Below, one piece after another: positions 23,957 through 31,927 of a stretch of 64,000 nucleotides of DNA. Origin of the DNA: Amycolatopsis azurea DSM 43854 (GTDB lineage Bacteria; Actinomycetota; Actinomycetes; Mycobacteriales; Pseudonocardiaceae); NCBI RefSeq assembly GCF_001995215.1, contig NZ_MUXN01000019.1:1-64000 (forward strand), read 5' to 3'. Made by a program: the position numbers and the translations under genes. The first letter of the stretch is position 1. Each line of letters opens with the position of its first letter. Below the pieces are notes generated by a model. That model worked only from the letters and a program-made list of their open reading frames with translations. It ran no database searches and was not told the origin of the DNA.

Positions 23957-25162
23957 TCAGTGCTCACCCGCCCCGACGAAACCGTCCATGTAGGACAGGA
24001 ACTCTTCGCGCTGCGCGTCCAGCAGCGGCGTGGACTCCGCGTACACGTTGGAGAAGATCCGGTCCGGTGGCGGTTCGGGCATGTTGAAGCAGTACTCGCG
24101 AAGCTCGGCCGCGAAGGCGTCCGAATCGGCCTGCACCTGGTCGAAGAACGCCTGGTCGGCGCCGCCACCGCGGGCGAGGTACGCCCGGACGCGCTCGATC
24201 GGGTCCTTCAGCTTCCACTCCTCCAGCTCGTCGGAGAGCCGGTAGCGGGTGGGGTCGTCGGTGGTGGTGTGCGCGTCCATCCGGTAGGTGAACGCCTCGA
24301 TCAGCACCGGGCCGTTGCCGTGACGGCACTCCTCCAGCGCCCAGCGGGAGACCGCGAGGCAGGCGAGGACGTCGTTGCCGTCCACCCGGATGCCGGGGAA
24401 GCCGTAACCGCGGGCGCGCTGGTACAGCGGCAGGCGCGACTGGCGTTCGGTGGGCTCCGAGATCGCCCACTGGTTGTTCTGGCAGAAGAACACGAGCGGC
24501 GCGTCGTAGACGGCGGCCCAGACGAAGCCTTCGTGCACGTCGCCCTGCGAAGTCGCTCCGTCACCGAAGTAACAGATGGTCGCTTCGCTGTCGTCGTCGC
24601 CGACCTTGCCTTCGAACTTCTGGCCCATCGCGTACCCGGCGGCGTTGAGCACCTGGTTGCCGATCACGATGGTGTACGGGTGGAAGCCGTGGGCCTTGTA
24701 GTCCCAGCCGCTGTGGTCGGTGCAGCGGAAGATGCCGAGCACCTCTTTGAGGTCGACGCCGCGGGTGTACGCGACACCGTGCTCGCGGTAGCTGGGGAAC
24801 GCCATGTCCCCCTTCCGCAGCGCGCGGCCGGAGCCGATCTGCGCGGCCTCCTGCCCGAGCAGCGGCACCCAGATGCCGAGCTGGCCCTGGCGCTGCATCG
24901 CGTTGGCCTCGCGGTCCGCGCGGCGGACCAGGACCATGTCGCGGTACAGGCCCTTGAGGGCTTCGGCGTCGATGTCGTCGACGTAGCGGTCGAATTGCGG
25001 CGACGAGACCCGTTCGCCTTCGGGGGTGAGCAGCTGAGTCAGCTCAGCGCCACCTTCGCTCGTTGCTCGCAAACCGGCGATCACCTGTTCGGGGGAAGGT
25101 TGCGCCGCTACGGCGGCGGGACCGTCTCCAGGTTCCGGGTGCGTCCAGTGTTCGGACGGCAT
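23957..25162 (-). CDS. bkdA: 2-oxoacid dehydrogenase E1 alpha subunit
   Basis: A 401-residue TPP-binding alpha subunit. The TPP motif runs GDGATSQGDVHEGFVWAAVY to FFCQNNQW near residues 200-230. The phosphorylation-loop region YRMDAHTTTDDPTRYR is conserved. I chose ATG 25162 (MPSEHWTHPEPGDG), preceded by AAGGAG 8 bases upstream; the longer open frame to 25840 has no ribosome site and runs over the divergent peptidase. It leads the operon E1alpha-E1beta-E2; E3 (lipoamide dehydrogenase) is not in this window. Confidence 0.93.
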   Translation of the reverse strand: MPSEHWTHPEPGDGPAAVAAQPSPEQVIAGLRATSEGGAELTQLLTPEGERVSSPQFDRYVDDIDAEALKGLYRDMVLVRRADREANAMQRQGQLGIWVPLLGQEAAQIGSGRALRKGDMAFPSYREHGVAYTRGVDLKEVLGIFRCTDHSGWDYKAHGFHPYTIVIGNQVLNAAGYAMGQKFEGKVGDDDSEATICYFGDGATSQGDVHEGFVWAAVYDAPLVFFCQNNQWAISEPTERQSRLPLYQRARGYGFPGIRVDGNDVLACLAVSRWALEECRHGNGPVLIEAFTYRMDAHTTTDDPTRYRLSDELEEWKLKDPIERVRAYLARGGGADQAFFDQVQADSDAFAAELREYCFNMPEPPPDRIFSNVYAESTPLLDAQREEFLSYMDGFVGAGEH

Positions 25163-25526
25163 GCGCTGCTCTCCTTGATGTCGGCGCCTCTGGCGGCCAC
25201 TTGTGGCGGCCACAGTGACTGCGCCGGCGGGGACCAGCGCGTCGGATCTGAAGCGCTGGGTCACCATCGGCGTTGACGGTTCGTGCGCACATCCTGGCAT
25301 GCCGGACGCCGTTTTGGTCAGGGCAGGATGCTGATTTGTTGCTGAGAAACGGTGTCTGATCAGGGAAAATGCTAGGAAGCCCGAGTGTGGGGCCGCCGAA
25401 AGTAGGGGTTTCACTCGCGGGCCGACCAGCGGACGGCGAACCCGGACGGGTGTCCTGCCCGGCTTGATCGATGACGATCCGTGCCCGCCGCTGTGATCCA
25501 TCACACGCTCGTTCGGGCGTGGCAGG
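25163..25526. promoter_or_regulatory. divergent promoter region, CRP-like palindrome at 25492-25505
   Basis: This 364-base gap separates the bkd operon from the M20 peptidase and holds no convincing gene. It contains TGTGATCCATCACA at 25492-25505, a perfect inverted repeat of TGTGAT around CC. It resembles the CRP half-site TGTGA but with shorter spacing than the classic N6. Also seen is a direct repeat GCGGCCAC near 25194 and 25206. A long untranslated leader for E1alpha would allow further control. Confidence 0.45.
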
Positions 25527-26948
25527 ATGGCGGACGTGGAGCAGAAATCCGTACGCGAATCCGTGGTTTCGAACTGGACCGACGAAGTCGTTCCGAGCCT
25601 GTCCGGCCTGGTGGCGATCCCCGCCTTGTCGCCGGCGTTCGACGCCGAGTGGGCGAAGACCGGCCATCTGGCCGCCGCCGTCGAGCATGTCCGCTCCTGG
25701 ATCGCCGCCCGGGAGATCCCCGGCGCGACGCTCGAGGTCGTGGAACTCGAAGGCCGTAGCCCGTTGCTGGTCGTCGACATCCCGGCGACGTCCGACGCGG
25801 CCGAAAAGGGCACCGTGCTGATGTACGGGCACCTCGACAAGCAGCCCCCGGTCGGTGGCTGGTCGGAGGGGCTCGACCCGTGGACGCCGGTGATCCGCGA
25901 CGGCAGGCTGTACGGCCGCGGCGCCGTCGACGACGGCTACTCGGGCTACGCGGCGACGACGGCGATCGAGGCCGTACACGCCGCCGGTGGCGAGCACTCC
26001 CGCGCGGTCGTGCTGCTGGAGACCGGTGAGGAGTCCGGCAGTCCGGACTTGCCCGCCTACGTCGAGCATCTGAAGGAGAAGCTCGGCGAGGTCACGCTGG
26101 TCGTCTGTCTCGACGCCGGCGGCACCGACTACAAGCGACTGTGGCTGACCACCAGCCTCCGCGGCATGCTGCACGTCAACGTCACCGTGAAGGTGCTCGA
26201 GTCCGCTCAGCACTCCGGTATGGCCAGCGGCATCGTGGCGAGTTCGTTCCGCGTCCTGCGCGCACTGCTCGACCGGATCGAGAACGCCGAGACCGGCGAG
26301 ATCAAGCTCGCCGAACTGAGCGTCGACATCCCGGAGAACCGCGTCGAGGACGCTCGCGGTGTCGTCGAGATCGCGCCCGGCGCGGCGAAGACGCTCTTCC
26401 CGGTGGTCGGCCGGACGGTGTCCGACGACGATCTGGAACTGCTGCTCAACAACTCGTGGCGGCCGACGCTTTCGGTGATCGGCGCGGAGGGCTTCCCGCT
26501 CCCGGCCGAGGCGGGCAACGTGCTGCGCGACAGCACCACGCTCACCCTGAGCTTCCGGCTCCCGCCGACCGCGAACGCGCAGGCCGCGATGGAGGCGGTC
26601 CGCCGCGTGCTCACCACCGACGTGCCTTACGACGCTTCGGTGGAGCTCGGCGATTTCCAGGCCGAGAACGGCTGGAACGCACCGGACACCGCGCCGTGGC
26701 TCGACAAGGTCCTGCACCACGTGAGCGGCGAGGTCTTCGGTGAGCCGCACAAGAGCTTCGGCATGGGCGGGTCGATCCCGTTCATGGGGCTGCTCGGCGA
26801 GAAGTACCCGGAGGCGCAGTTCGTGGTCACCGGCGCCTGCGGGCCGGACTCGAACATCCACGTGCCGGACGAGTGGCTGAACATCGACTTCGCGCAGCGG
26901 GTCACCGAGGCGGTCGCGCACATCCTGGACGCGCACGCCCGGAGCTGA
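25527..26948 (+). CDS. M20-family dipeptidase/metallopeptidase
   Basis: A 473-residue zinc peptidase of the M20 (CNDP/PepV-like) family that cleaves dipeptides or short amides in the cytoplasm. Metal and catalytic residues are visible: LMYGHLDKQPP (His and catalytic Asp), YGRGAVDDGYSGYA (bridging Asp), LLETGEESGSPDLPAY (Glu-Glu), VCLDAGG (Asp) and a C-terminal FGMGGSIPFMG. A dimerisation lid domain lies at about 190-340. It seems monocistronic; a palindromic repeat follows its stop. Substrate specificity is not predictable. Confidence 0.9.
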   Translation: MADVEQKSVRESVVSNWTDEVVPSLSGLVAIPALSPAFDAEWAKTGHLAAAVEHVRSWIAAREIPGATLEVVELEGRSPLLVVDIPATSDAAEKGTVLMYGHLDKQPPVGGWSEGLDPWTPVIRDGRLYGRGAVDDGYSGYAATTAIEAVHAAGGEHSRAVVLLETGEESGSPDLPAYVEHLKEKLGEVTLVVCLDAGGTDYKRLWLTTSLRGMLHVNVTVKVLESAQHSGMASGIVASSFRVLRALLDRIENAETGEIKLAELSVDIPENRVEDARGVVEIAPGAAKTLFPVVGRTVSDDDLELLLNNSWRPTLSVIGAEGFPLPAEAGNVLRDSTTLTLSFRLPPTANAQAAMEAVRRVLTTDVPYDASVELGDFQAENGWNAPDTAPWLDKVLHHVSGEVFGEPHKSFGMGGSIPFMGLLGEKYPEAQFVVTGACGPDSNIHVPDEWLNIDFAQRVTEAVAHILDAHARS

Positions 26949-26962
26949 CGACTGGACCGGTC

Positions 26963-27023
26963 GCGTTTCGTCCTCTGGATGAGGTACTTGCGTGTGCAAG
27001 GACCGCATCCAGAGGACGAAGTG
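26963..27023. repeat. dispersed palindrome copy 2 (GTCCTCTGGATG core)
   Basis: Arms 26963-26985 and about 27002-27023 pair at about 20 of 23 positions; the core GTCCTCTGGATG / CATCCAGAGGAC is exact. As for copy 1, it lies between two convergent genes (M20 peptidase and iron-binding protein), consistent with a bidirectional terminator. The loop is 16-18 bases. Confidence 0.8.
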
Positions 27024-27035
27024 CGGCGGAGGGAC

Positions 27036-28034
27036 TCAGGCGAACTTGTTCAGTGCCGCGGTCAGCTCCGTCAGCTGCGGCGTGAAGCGCTGGTACGAGA
27101 ACGGCGTCTCGTTGTTCCAGGGGATCAGCTTCCCGGCCTTCACCGCCGGCAGCTGCGCCCAGGTCGGCACGCCGCCGAGCCCGTCCGGGCCGAGCGAGAG
27201 CGAACCGCCTCGGTTGTCGTACATGATCACGTCGGCGGGGTACTTGCCGATGTTCTCCCAGCTGATCTGCTGGTAGTAGCCGCCCTGGCTCTCGTCCGGA
27301 GCCTCCGGCGTGACGAAGTTCAGGCCCTTGCCCTGGTAGTGCTTCGAGGTCGCGAACTTCGGCGCGTTCGAGACGTAGACGGCGTCCTTCTGTGCGGACA
27401 CCAGCAGGATCTTCAGCCCGGCCGCCTTCTTCGCCGCCTCGCCGAGCGCGGCGTCGGCCTTCTCGTACTCCTCTTTCGCGGCCCTGATCGCCGGAGTTTC
27501 GGTGTCGGCGCCGAGCGCCTTCGCGAGCGAGATGAACTTCTCGATCCCCTCGGGCATCGAGATGTCCTGCAGCCGGATCCCGACGCTCGGCGCGGCCTTG
27601 TCGATCTTCTCCGTCTGCGTGTCCGGGACGTACCACATCTGTTCCTTGAGGTACATCACGCTGATCAGCAGCTGCGGGTTCAGCGAGACGAACTTGTCGA
27701 AGTTGAACTCGTTCCACACGTTCCCGAGCGAGGTCACCGTGTTCAGGTCGACGCCGCCCGCCTGCGGGTCCGGCTTGCCGTCGGCGAACTTCGACGGGCC
27801 GAAGATCCCGACCGACTTCACGCCGAGGTCCCACAGCGCCGCCGCGGCGGTCACCTGCGCGACGATCCGGGTGGGCCGCTCGCCTTCGAGTTTGCGGCCG
27901 CGGTCGTCGGTGAAGGACCAGGTCGCGCCCGCTCCCTGCGTGGGCGCTTCGTCCTGATAGCCGCAGGCGGTCAGGAAGCCGGTGGCGCCGAGCGCCGCGG
28001 TGCCGGCCAGGAAGCCGCGCCGGGAGAGGTGCAT
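27036..28034 (-). CDS. iron-siderophore ABC binding lipoprotein
   Basis: A 332-residue FecB/FhuD-type periplasmic-binding-like lipoprotein. The N-terminus MHLSRRGFLAGTAALGATGF has a twin-Arg motif and a lipobox ending LTAC, so it should be Tat-exported and lipid-anchored. The body has the class III binding-protein pattern (RIVAQVTAAAALWDLGVKSVGIFG, later ENIGKYPADVIMYDNRGG). It is divergent from the two permease genes and shares with them an IdeR-type iron box. The siderophore is unknown. Confidence 0.9.
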   Translation of the reverse strand: MHLSRRGFLAGTAALGATGFLTACGYQDEAPTQGAGATWSFTDDRGRKLEGERPTRIVAQVTAAAALWDLGVKSVGIFGPSKFADGKPDPQAGGVDLNTVTSLGNVWNEFNFDKFVSLNPQLLISVMYLKEQMWYVPDTQTEKIDKAAPSVGIRLQDISMPEGIEKFISLAKALGADTETPAIRAAKEEYEKADAALGEAAKKAAGLKILLVSAQKDAVYVSNAPKFATSKHYQGKGLNFVTPEAPDESQGGYYQQISWENIGKYPADVIMYDNRGGSLSLGPDGLGGVPTWAQLPAVKAGKLIPWNNETPFSYQRFTPQLTELTAALNKFA

Positions 28035-28070
28035 GGAGATCTTCTTTCGCCGTCGAGCCGGGTTTCGTCG

Positions 28071-28089
28071 TTAGGCTAGCCTTCGCTTA
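28071..28089. promoter_or_regulatory. IdeR/DmdR-type iron box
   Basis: TTAGGCTAGCCTTCGCTTA matches the IdeR/DtxR iron-box consensus TTAGGTTAGSCTAACCTAA at 13 of 19 positions, best in the left half. It lies between the binding-protein gene (37 bases) and the first permease (12 bases). Fe-dependent repression of both directions is expected. Confidence 0.7.
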
Positions 28090-28100
28090 CTGTGAGGGCC

Positions 28101-29132
28101 ATGGTCCAGGTCACGGAGCGCGTCAGATCACCCAGGACCAGCGTTTCCGTGAGAACGCTGGTCCTCGTGGGGTCGCTCATCGCGCTCGTCGCGGTCGTCC
28201 TGCTTTCGATCGGCTTCGGGTCGAACCGGCTTTCGCTCGGCGAAGTGCTGCACGCCCTCTTCGCCTACGACGGCGGCTACAACGACGTCGTCGTCCGCGA
28301 CGACCGCCTGCCGCGCACGGTGCTCGGTGTCCTGGTCGGGATGGCGCTGGGCCTGGCGGGCGCGCTGATGCAGGCGATCACCCGCAACCCGGTCGCCGAA
28401 CCCGGCCTGCTCGGCATCAACCACGGCGCCGCCGTCGCGATCGTGCTCGGCTCCGCGGTGTTCTCGGTGACTTCGCCCGGCCAGTACGTCTGGTTCGCTT
28501 TCGGCGGGGCTCTCGTGGGAACCGCGCTGGTCTCGGTGATCGGCGGGACACGCGGCGCGACGAGCCCGCTGCGGCTGGTGCTGGCCGGGGTCGCGATCCA
28601 GGCGGTGTTCATCGGGATCAACCAGGCGATGCAGATGATCAACACGCACAACCTGCAGGCCATGCGGTTCTGGCTGGTCGGTTCGCTGGTGAACCGGGAC
28701 CTGGGCCAGCTGTCGGTGCTGCTGCCGTTCTTCGTGGCGGGCGTGGTGATCGCGGTCGTGCTGGCCCGCGCGCTGAACGCGCTGGCACTGGGTGAGGACA
28801 CCGCCCGGGGGCTCGGCGCGAATCCGGCGCTAGTCCGCGTCGCCGGGATGGTCGCCGTCGGGCTGCTGTCGGCGGCGGCGACCGCGGCCTGCGGGCCGAT
28901 CGCCTTCGTCGGCCTGATGATCCCGCACGTCGTCCGGTCGCTGGTCGGTCAGGACGAGCGCTGGGTGATGCTGCTTTCGGCGCTGCTCGGACCGGTGCTG
29001 CTGCTCGGCTGCGACGTCCTCGGCCGGGTGGCCGCTTCGCCTGCCGAGATCCAGGTGGGTGTGATGACCGAGGTCGTCGGCGGGATCGCGTTCGTGATCG
29101 TGGCCCGCCGTCTGAAGGCGGTGCGCCGATGA
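28101..29132 (+). CDS. FecCD-family iron-siderophore permease, first subunit
   Basis: An integral membrane permease of 343 residues with nine to ten helices. Typical FecCD blocks are present: RLPRTVLGVLVGMALGLAGALMQAITRNPVAEPGLLGINHGAAVAI and CGPIAFVGLMIPHVVRSLVGQDERW. I chose ATG 28101; a GTG at 28092 directly after the iron box is an alternative and could mean a near-leaderless message. The stop overlaps the start of the second permease (ATGA). Together they form the channel for the divergent binding protein. Confidence 0.9.
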   Translation: MVQVTERVRSPRTSVSVRTLVLVGSLIALVAVVLLSIGFGSNRLSLGEVLHALFAYDGGYNDVVVRDDRLPRTVLGVLVGMALGLAGALMQAITRNPVAEPGLLGINHGAAVAIVLGSAVFSVTSPGQYVWFAFGGALVGTALVSVIGGTRGATSPLRLVLAGVAIQAVFIGINQAMQMINTHNLQAMRFWLVGSLVNRDLGQLSVLLPFFVAGVVIAVVLARALNALALGEDTARGLGANPALVRVAGMVAVGLLSAAATAACGPIAFVGLMIPHVVRSLVGQDERWVMLLSALLGPVLLLGCDVLGRVAASPAEIQVGVMTEVVGGIAFVIVARRLKAVRR

Positions 29133-30133
29133 CCGCGTACGTCCGCCGAGAGTCCGGTTTGGACAGGCGATCGCTGATCGTCGTCGCCGCGCTGGCCCTG
29201 GTGACGCTGGCCCTCGTCGTGCTTTCGGTCGGCACGGGCGACTACGAGATGAGTCCCGGCGAAGTGCTCACGACGCTGGCCGGTTCGGGTACGAAGGCGC
29301 AGTACCTGGTCGTCATGGGACGGCTGCCGCGGGTGCTGGTCGCGATCCTCGTCGGCGCCGCGCTGGCACTGGCGGGGACGATCTTCCAGACGATCACCCG
29401 CAATCCGCTGGGCAGCCCGGACGTCATCGGGTTCACCACGGGTTCGGCGACCGGCGGCATCGTGACGCTGCTGTTCTTCGGCTCCGGCCCAGGCCTGGTC
29501 TCGCTCGGCGCGCTGGCGGGCGGGCTGCTGACCGCGCTGCTCGTGATGGCGCTGTGCGCGCCACACGGTCTGCTGAGTTCGCGGCTGGTGCTGATCGGGA
29601 TCGCGGTCAGCGCGGTGCTGGTCGGCGTGAACTCGTACCTGCTGGTCAAGGCGAACCTCGAAGCGGCCGCGCAGGCGGTCGGCTGGCTGGTCGGCGACTT
29701 TTCGGGTCGCGATTGGACCTATTTCGTGCCCCTGTCCGTCGCGATGGCGGTCTTCGTGCCGATCGTGTTCGCGAACGGCCGCGCGCTGCGCATGCTGGAG
29801 ATGGGCGACGACACCGCGACCGGCATCGGCGTCGACGTCCCCCGCGTGCGGCTCACCCTGGTGCTGGTCGCCGTCGGGCTGGTCGCCGCCGCCACCGCGA
29901 CGACCGGGCCGCTCCCGTTCATCGCCCTCGCCGCGCCGCAGCTGGCCCGCCGGATGACACGCCTGCCGGGACCCAACCTGGTGGCGTCGGCCTTCGTCGG
30001 GGCGACCCTGGTCGTCGCGGCCGACTACCTCGGCCAGCGCCTGCTGGAGTCTTCGCTGCTTCCGGCAGGTGTCGTCGCGGCGGCCCTCGGCGGCGTGTAC
30101 CTGCTCTGGCTGTTGCTGCGGCGACGGGCTTAG
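29129..30133 (+). CDS. FecCD-family iron-siderophore permease, second subunit
   Basis: A 334-residue permease paralogous to the preceding one: RLPRVLVAILVGAALALAGTIFQTITRNPLGSPDVIGFTTGSATGG and TGPLPFIALAAPQLARRMTRLPGP. It is translationally coupled by the ATGA overlap. No ATPase gene follows; instead a convergent transglutaminase gene overlaps its end by 4 bp. The pair must therefore use an ATPase encoded elsewhere, which is not rare for actinobacterial siderophore importers. Confidence 0.92.
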   Translation: MTAYVRRESGLDRRSLIVVAALALVTLALVVLSVGTGDYEMSPGEVLTTLAGSGTKAQYLVVMGRLPRVLVAILVGAALALAGTIFQTITRNPLGSPDVIGFTTGSATGGIVTLLFFGSGPGLVSLGALAGGLLTALLVMALCAPHGLLSSRLVLIGIAVSAVLVGVNSYLLVKANLEAAAQAVGWLVGDFSGRDWTYFVPLSVAMAVFVPIVFANGRALRMLEMGDDTATGIGVDVPRVRLTLVLVAVGLVAAATATTGPLPFIALAAPQLARRMTRLPGPNLVASAFVGATLVVAADYLGQRLLESSLLPAGVVAAALGGVYLLWLLLRRRA

Positions 30134-30972
30134 GTCAGCCGGGTCAGCTGCACCGAGACGTCCAAAGTGGACTGACCGCCGCCGGTGAAGATCCCCTTGA
30201 GCGGCGGCACGTCGGCGTAGTCGCGGCCGTAGGCGACCCAGACGTGCCGCGGTCCGACCGGGATCGCGTTCGTCGGGTCGTAGGCCCACCAGCCGCCGGT
30301 CCAGACGTCGACCCAGGCGTGACTTTCGCCCTCGACCGTCTCGCCGAGCTTCGCCTCCGGTTTCGTGTGCAGGTAGCCGGAGACGTACCTCGCCGGGACG
30401 CCGATCGCGCGCAGCATCACCAGTGTCACATGCGCGAAGTCCTGGCAAACCCCTTCGCGTGCCTGCCAGGCGTCGGTCGCCGTGCTGTGCACACCGGTGG
30501 TTCCCGGCTGGTACTTGAGCTGCTGGTTGACCCATTCGCAGACGGCGAGCACGGCCTCCGCCGGGTCGAGTCCCTTCCGCAGTTCGCGTGCGACCTTCGA
30601 CAGCTCGGGATCGCGCGGCGTGTACGCCGTCGGCGTCAGGTACTCGGTGCGGTGGTCGACCACGGTGTCGCCGCGAAGGTCCTTCCACGACGCCGAACGG
30701 ATCGGCTCGCCTTCGTCGGCGGTCTCGACCACCGACGTCGCGAGCACGGTGAACTCGGTGTGCGGCGCGTGAAGGTCGAACGAGGTCACGACGGTGCCCC
30801 AGTAGTCCGTGTAGCGATAGGCACGGGTCGCGGGGGTCGTCTCGACGCGGTTCACGACCGTGGTCTGCCGCCGATCCGAACGCGGGGTCAGCCGCGCCTC
30901 GTTGTACGACTGCGTGGCCGGCGTCGCGTACCGGTATCCGGTCCGGTGGGCCACCCGAAGCTGCCAGGTCAC
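30130..30972 (-). CDS. transglutaminase-like cysteine protease domain protein
   Basis: A 280-residue protein with a bacterial transglutaminase N-terminal beta domain (VAHRTGYRYATPATQSYNEARLTP) and the transglutaminase-like core. The triad is visible as REGVCQDFAHVTLVMLRAIGVPARYVSGYL (Cys), GESHAWVDVWTGG (His) and YDPTNA (Asp). The GTG start overlaps the alpha-E gene stop. It is the last gene of a three-gene operon, a set found together in many bacteria and thought to make or process a peptide-like product; the substrate has not been established. Confidence 0.9.
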   Translation of the reverse strand: MTWQLRVAHRTGYRYATPATQSYNEARLTPRSDRRQTTVVNRVETTPATRAYRYTDYWGTVVTSFDLHAPHTEFTVLATSVVETADEGEPIRSASWKDLRGDTVVDHRTEYLTPTAYTPRDPELSKVARELRKGLDPAEAVLAVCEWVNQQLKYQPGTTGVHSTATDAWQAREGVCQDFAHVTLVMLRAIGVPARYVSGYLHTKPEAKLGETVEGESHAWVDVWTGGWWAYDPTNAIPVGPRHVWVAYGRDYADVPPLKGIFTGGGQSTLDVSVQLTRLT

Positions 30973-31916
30973 AGCGAAACCTCCGCACCGCTCCAGGCCA
31001 CCCACGGCGACGAATGGAAGTACTGCACCGAAACCGCGTCGCCGATGTCCTTGATCGACGTCTGCAGGGTGACGAGCCGTTTCGGCAGGTCCTCCAGCAG
31101 ATCCGACTGCCGCAGGAACTCCAGTTCGCTGCGGGCGCGGCCGAGCTGCCGCAGCGCCTCGGACTTCTCGTTGGCCCGCGAGTTGACGCCGGGGTCCAGC
31201 CGCTCCAGGCATTCCTCGGCCTGCCGCAGCGCGTGGAACACCGAACGCGGGAAGAGCGTGTCCCGCATCAGGAACTGCACGACCCGGGCCGCGTCGAGTG
31301 CGCCACGATAAGTCCGCAGGTAGGTGTCCTGCGCGCCCGCCGAGCGGAGCACGGTGATCCAGCCGGGTGAGGACGCGCTGTCCTGGACCCGCGAAAGCAG
31401 CAGCCGCACCACCATGTCCGCGCGTTCGACCGAGCGGCCGAGCACCATGAACAGCCAGCCGTCGTCGCGGCTCATCGTCGAATCCGCGAGCCCGGCGAAC
31501 ATCGCCGCGCGCTCCTCGACGAAGGAAAGGAAGGCGTGCGGCCCGGCGCGGCGCGCGTACCGCTGCCTGTCCGGTACCGCGTTCCAGGTCGCGTTCAGGC
31601 ATTCCCACAGCTCGGTCGAGACGACCTCGCGGGCGCCGCGCGTGTTCTCGCGGGCGGAGTTGATCGAGCCGACGATCGACGCCGGGTTGTCCTTGGCGTA
31701 GGCGACCAGTTCGGTCAGTTTCCACACGTCGAGGGAGTCCATGCCCTCCGGGCTGATGCCGAGGACGGCGAGCAGCTGGCGGCTCGCGTGGTCCGGGTCG
31801 ACGCTCGCGTCTTCGAGCAGCTGGTGCACGGAGACGTTGAGGATCCGGGAGGTGTCGTCGGCGCGTTCGACGTATCGGCCGATCCAGTAGAGCGATTCCG
31901 CGTTGCGGGCGAGCAC
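30969..31916 (-). CDS. alpha-E domain protein
   Basis: A 315-residue all-helical protein of the Alpha-E (DUF403) family, starting VLARNAESLYWIGRYVERADDTSRIL and containing a second similar motif DDGWLFMVLGRSVERADMVVRLLLSRVQD. The GTG at 31916 has GGGAGG 6 bases upstream, so the long open frame to 32438 is a shadow of the ATP-grasp gene. It always travels with circularly permuted ATP-grasp and transglutaminase genes and is thought to act with them; no enzymatic residues are recognised. Confidence 0.9.
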   Translation of the reverse strand: MLARNAESLYWIGRYVERADDTSRILNVSVHQLLEDASVDPDHASRQLLAVLGISPEGMDSLDVWKLTELVAYAKDNPASIVGSINSARENTRGAREVVSTELWECLNATWNAVPDRQRYARRAGPHAFLSFVEERAAMFAGLADSTMSRDDGWLFMVLGRSVERADMVVRLLLSRVQDSASSPGWITVLRSAGAQDTYLRTYRGALDAARVVQFLMRDTLFPRSVFHALRQAEECLERLDPGVNSRANEKSEALRQLGRARSELEFLRQSDLLEDLPKRLVTLQTSIKDIGDAVSVQYFHSSPWVAWSGAEVSL

Positions 31917-31927
31917 ATCAACCTCCC

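Noticed and set aside
26902..27834. Minus-strand open frame overlapping the iron-binding protein
   Set aside because: It is another frame of the FecB-type gene, with Arg/Gly/Glu-biased composition; the 27036-28034 frame has the Tat signal and binding-protein motifs.
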